From contig CP029329.1 in assembly GCA_003129525.1 (NCBI GenBank), positions 1,965,501 through 2,029,500 of the forward strand: DNA of 64,000 bases. Direction: 5' to 3'. Shown here piece by piece: positions 61,350 to 64,000 of this stretch; position 1 is the first letter of the stretch; every line of letters begins with the position of its first letter. The translations under genes and the position numbers were made by a program. The notes beneath the pieces were generated by a model. The model did not search any database. It worked only from the letters and a program-made list of their open reading frames with translations, and had not been told where the DNA came from. The DNA comes from Clostridium beijerinckii. GTDB lineage: Bacteria > Bacillota > Clostridia > Clostridiales > Clostridiaceae.

Positions 61350-63077
61350 ATGAATTACAAAGATAAGTATAACATGTGGATTGAATCTGATATTATTAAT
61401 GAGGCAACAAAAAACGAATTAAAGAACATATCTGACGATAAAGAAATTGAAGATAGATTTTATAAAGACTTGGATTTTGGTACTGGTGGACTTCGAGGAG
61501 AAATAGGTGCTGGAAGCAATAGAATGAACGTATATACTGTTGCTCAAGCTACACAAGGATTTGCAAACTATTTAAATGATAACTTTGAAGATCCGTCAGT
61601 TGCAATTGCATATGATTCAAGAAATATGTCTAAGGAATTTGCTAAGGCGGCAGCCCTTACTTTATGTGCAAGTAATATAAAGGTATATTTATATGAAAGT
61701 TTAAGACCAACACCAGTGTTATCTTATACAGTAAGAGAACTAAAGTGTAGTGGTGGTATTGTAGTTACTGCGTCTCATAATCCTAAGATATATAATGGTT
61801 ATAAAGTGTATGATGAATTTGGTGGACAAGTAACAGATGAAAAAGCAAATACAATTATTGATTGCGTTAATGCAGTAGATGATTTTTCAAAGATTAAGAA
61901 TATAGATGAAAAAATTGCTTTAGAAAAAGGTTTGTTAACTTATATTGGAGAAGATTTAGACAAACTTTATTATGAAAAAGTTAAGGGATTGACTATAAGA
62001 ACAGATTTAGTTAAAGAAAAAGCTGAAAACTTAAATGTTATATATACTCCAATTCATGGTTCGGGAAATGTTCCGGTAAGAAGTGTATTAGAACAATTAG
62101 GATATAGTAATGTTAAAGTAGTTAAGGAACAAGAAGCTCCAGATGGAAATTTTCCAACAGCATCTTATCCTAATCCAGAAAATCCAGATGTATTTGAACT
62201 AGCTGTAAAGATGGCTAAAACTGAAAATCCTGATATAATATTTGGAACTGATCCAGATTGTGATAGAATAGGTCTCGTTGCTAAGGATAGTAATGGAGAA
62301 TATAAAGTTCTAACTGGTAACCAAACCGGATTACTTTTAACTCATTATGTATTAAGCTCATTAAAAGAAACTAACAAGTTACCACAAAATGGAGTTGTTA
62401 TTAAAACAATTGTAACAACTGAAGGTGCTAGAAGTATAGCAGAAGATTTTAATATTGAAATTATGGATGTATTAACAGGATTCAAATATATCGGTGAAAA
62501 AATCAGAGAATTTGAAGATGCAGGAAATAAAACTTATCTTTTTGGATTTGAAGAAAGCTATGGATACCTTGCAGGAAACTTTGTACGTGATAAAGATGCA
62601 GTAATAGCTGCAATGTTAGTATGTGAAATGTGTCTTTATTATAAAGAACAAGGAAAGAGTGTCTATGATGCATTAATAGAATTATATGAAAAGTATGGAT
62701 ACTTTAAAGAAAATCTTGTATCATTAGAATTAAAGGGTAAAGAGGGTCAAGAAAAAATAACTGCTTGTATAGAAGCACTAAGAAATGATCCAATAAATGA
62801 AGTTGATAAAGTTAAAATTATTACAAGATTAGATTATAAATTAAGCATTGAAGAAAATACTGTAAATAACACTAAAGTGACTATTGACTTACCTAAGTCT
62901 AATGTATTAAAGTACATCTTAGAGGATGGTTCATATTTTGTAGTAAGACCATCAGGAACAGAACCAAAGATGAAGATTTATTTAGCAGTAAAGAGTAGTA
63001 GTTTAGATAATGCAGATAAAGATATTGCAAAATTTAAAGAAAAAGTAATGGAAATTATTAACTCAAAGTTAAACTAA
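61350..63077 (+). CDS. pgcA: Phosphoglucomutase / phosphomannomutase
   Basis: A 575-residue alpha-D-phosphohexomutase of the PgcA class. The phosphoserine loop is VVTASHNPKIYNGYKVYDEF (Ser about 143), metal-binding GTDPDCDRIG (about 300), sugar-binding GFEESYGYLAG (about 398) and the phosphate-binding RPSGTEPKMKIY (about 534). It converts glucose-1-phosphate and glucose-6-phosphate, supplying UDP-glucose and cell-wall glycans. GGGGAGGG lies about 12 bases upstream of ATG 61350. Confidence 0.93.
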   Translation: MNYKDKYNMWIESDIINEATKNELKNISDDKEIEDRFYKDLDFGTGGLRGEIGAGSNRMNVYTVAQATQGFANYLNDNFEDPSVAIAYDSRNMSKEFAKAAALTLCASNIKVYLYESLRPTPVLSYTVRELKCSGGIVVTASHNPKIYNGYKVYDEFGGQVTDEKANTIIDCVNAVDDFSKIKNIDEKIALEKGLLTYIGEDLDKLYYEKVKGLTIRTDLVKEKAENLNVIYTPIHGSGNVPVRSVLEQLGYSNVKVVKEQEAPDGNFPTASYPNPENPDVFELAVKMAKTENPDIIFGTDPDCDRIGLVAKDSNGEYKVLTGNQTGLLLTHYVLSSLKETNKLPQNGVVIKTIVTTEGARSIAEDFNIEIMDVLTGFKYIGEKIREFEDAGNKTYLFGFEESYGYLAGNFVRDKDAVIAAMLVCEMCLYYKEQGKSVYDALIELYEKYGYFKENLVSLELKGKEGQEKITACIEALRNDPINEVDKVKIITRLDYKLSIEENTVNNTKVTIDLPKSNVLKYILEDGSYFVVRPSGTEPKMKIYLAVKSSSLDNADKDIAKFKEKVMEIINSKLN

Positions 63078-63087
63078 ATTTCCATAT

Positions 63088-63125
63088 AAATTGCTATCAT
63101 CTTTTAGATGGTAGCAATTTTTACT
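63088..63125 (+). terminator. Terminator after the phosphoglucomutase gene
   Basis: AAATTGCTATCAT and ATGGTAGCAATTTTT pair with a 7-base loop and end in T's. Confidence 0.85.
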
Positions 63126-63305
63126 CAATTAACAATTAACAGTGAACAACTAAAAAAGAAAAGCTAAAATCATTTTAAAATGAAACTTTAAGTTTGATTT
63201 AGTAGTTGTTTAGTGTTAAATGTTAACCCAGTTCTAAAAGAACTGAAATTTATATAAAAAAATTATCAAATAATTGTTAACTGTTAATTGTTAACTGTTA
63301 ATTGA
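63126..63305. repeat. Short TTAACTGTTAATTG-type repeats
   Basis: CAATTAACAATTAACAGTGA near 63126 and the inverted, tandem GTTAACTGTTAATTGTTAAC with TGTTAATTG near 63274-63304 flank the gap before the last gene. They are simple AT repeats able to pair with each other. Confidence 0.5.
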
Positions 63306-63321
63306 ACCAACGAGGTGTAAA

Positions 63322-64000
63322 ATGAGTAATTATAAGACAATGTATAAAGATAAATTAAGTAAAATATTATTTTTAGAAATGAAAAAGGATGGATTTAAAA
63401 AGAGTATTAATATTCCTGAAAATGTAAAATTAAAAAATGATGATTTGTATATGCCTATAAGCGCTGAATATGTTGCTGCTAATGCAAATAATGAAATAAA
63501 ACTAAGTAATTTGCCAATATATTATTTTATTGAAGGTATGTTCATAACTTTTGGTGCGGATAAAAATATTAAATACAATGAAGATTATGGAATAATTTTA
63601 TCATATATTCCTGATTCTGAAGAATGTGTAAAGAGTCTTATCGCAGATAGAATAAAGAAAAATAGATTAGAAGATGCTTATATTTTATTAAAAGGACTTT
63701 ATAGATATACTAAGGAAGAAGAAATTTTAACTAAGTTATTGGCTGTAGGAGAAACCATAAGAGAAAAGGATTCGAGTTTTGCGGAAATTTTATTAGAAGA
63801 TATTGATGAATGTAAAGAAAAATTTGAAAAATCTCCAGAACCATATCTTTATAATGCATTAATACTTAAAGATAAAGGTGATTATAAAGGCGCAGAAGCA
63901 GAAATAAACGAATATATAAACAAGGGTGGGAAAAAAACACCTCAAATTGAACAAGTAGGAACTGATATTATCAATATAAGTCACTTTGAAAAAGCAATCG
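63322..64000 (+). CDS. Hypothetical protein, possibly TPR-like (3' end outside window)
   Basis: An ATG behind GAGGTG opens a frame that runs off the window (226 codons seen). The start is MSNYKTMYKDKLSKILFLEM. Residues about 110-210 form repeated helix pairs (RLEDAYILLKGLYRYTKEEE, PYLYNALILKDKGDYKGAEA) like TPR-type repeats. No enzyme motif is seen and I do not recognise the family. Confidence 0.6.
   Translation, partial: MSNYKTMYKDKLSKILFLEMKKDGFKKSINIPENVKLKNDDLYMPISAEYVAANANNEIKLSNLPIYYFIEGMFITFGADKNIKYNEDYGIILSYIPDSEECVKSLIADRIKKNRLEDAYILLKGLYRYTKEEEILTKLLAVGETIREKDSSFAEILLEDIDECKEKFEKSPEPYLYNALILKDKGDYKGAEAEINEYINKGGKKTPQIEQVGTDIINISHFEKAI

Noticed and set aside
1..64000. CRISPR arrays, tRNA or rRNA genes
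   Set aside because: No regularly spaced repeats, cloverleaf-like segments or rRNA signatures were found on reading the window.

Overview
The window looks like a chromosomal segment of a saccharolytic, spore-forming Clostridium (sensu stricto, near C. beijerinckii / C. butyricum). The evidence is the very low GC content, strong AGGAGG-type ribosome binding sites, TTG/GTG starts, clostridial Csp-type S8 proteases, a murT-gatD pair, a xylose isomerase/sugar ABC operon, and family resemblance throughout. Species is not resolved from sequence alone. No tRNA, rRNA or CRISPR array was seen.

Layout. 1-3.1 kb: two tandem subtilisin-like proteases (first one cut by the window edge). 3.1-10.8 kb: single genes (peptidase C26 amidotransferase, secreted transglutaminase-like protein, MsmX-type ABC ATPase, PucR/CdaR-type regulator, D-2-hydroxyacid dehydrogenase, topoisomerase III). 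11.0-14.2 kb: a GEMM-type cyclic-dinucleotide riboswitch with terminator ahead of a hexapeptide acyltransferase and a chemoreceptor. 14.4-15.8 kb: an ammonium transporter behind a terminator-like leader hairpin. 16.0-25.9 kb: an SsuABC/TauABC-type ABC operon whose binding-protein gene is split by a mobile element. 26-30.2 kb: lrgAB, cutC, a YitT-type membrane protein and an unrecognised gene. 30.5-34.8 kb (minus strand): flavin reductase, DacF-type carboxypeptidase, gatD and murT. 35.2-43.4 kb: a ZapA-like protein with a giant coiled coil, a U32 peptidase, mutS2 and a DUF523 protein. 43.4-45.4 kb: a group II intron with a broken reverse transcriptase. 45.5-47.5 kb: GNAT, NUDIX and PhnA-like genes. 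47.7-54.4 kb: a GH43 glycosidase divergent from a sugar ABC-xylA operon. 54.5-59.2 kb: sbcDC. 59.5-63.1 kb: two L25/CTC paralogues and a phosphoglucomutase. A partial gene runs off the right edge.

Main discovery: a 7,094-bp element between two CAAG copies (16246-16249 and 23340-23343) splits the ABC binding-protein gene. It carries a large serine recombinase beside its left end. Joining the outer flanks at CAAG restores an uninterrupted 337-codon frame. Joining the inner ends gives an attP-like site with near-perfect inverted arms, CGCAAGTGAGTTC and GAACTCGCTTGCG. This fixes the element ends to a few bases and predicts that excision repairs the transporter gene. The element carries an AbrB-type regulator, a nucleotidyltransferase, a PocR-domain histidine kinase flanked by direct repeats, and decayed phage, group II intron and hairpin remnants, but no recognisable replication or transfer genes.

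Other items of note are three families of dispersed hairpin repeats (two with compensating stem changes, one of them hit by the group II intron), 126-bp tandem repeats inside the ZapA-like gene, and a perfect 19-bp inverted repeat at the GH43 promoter.
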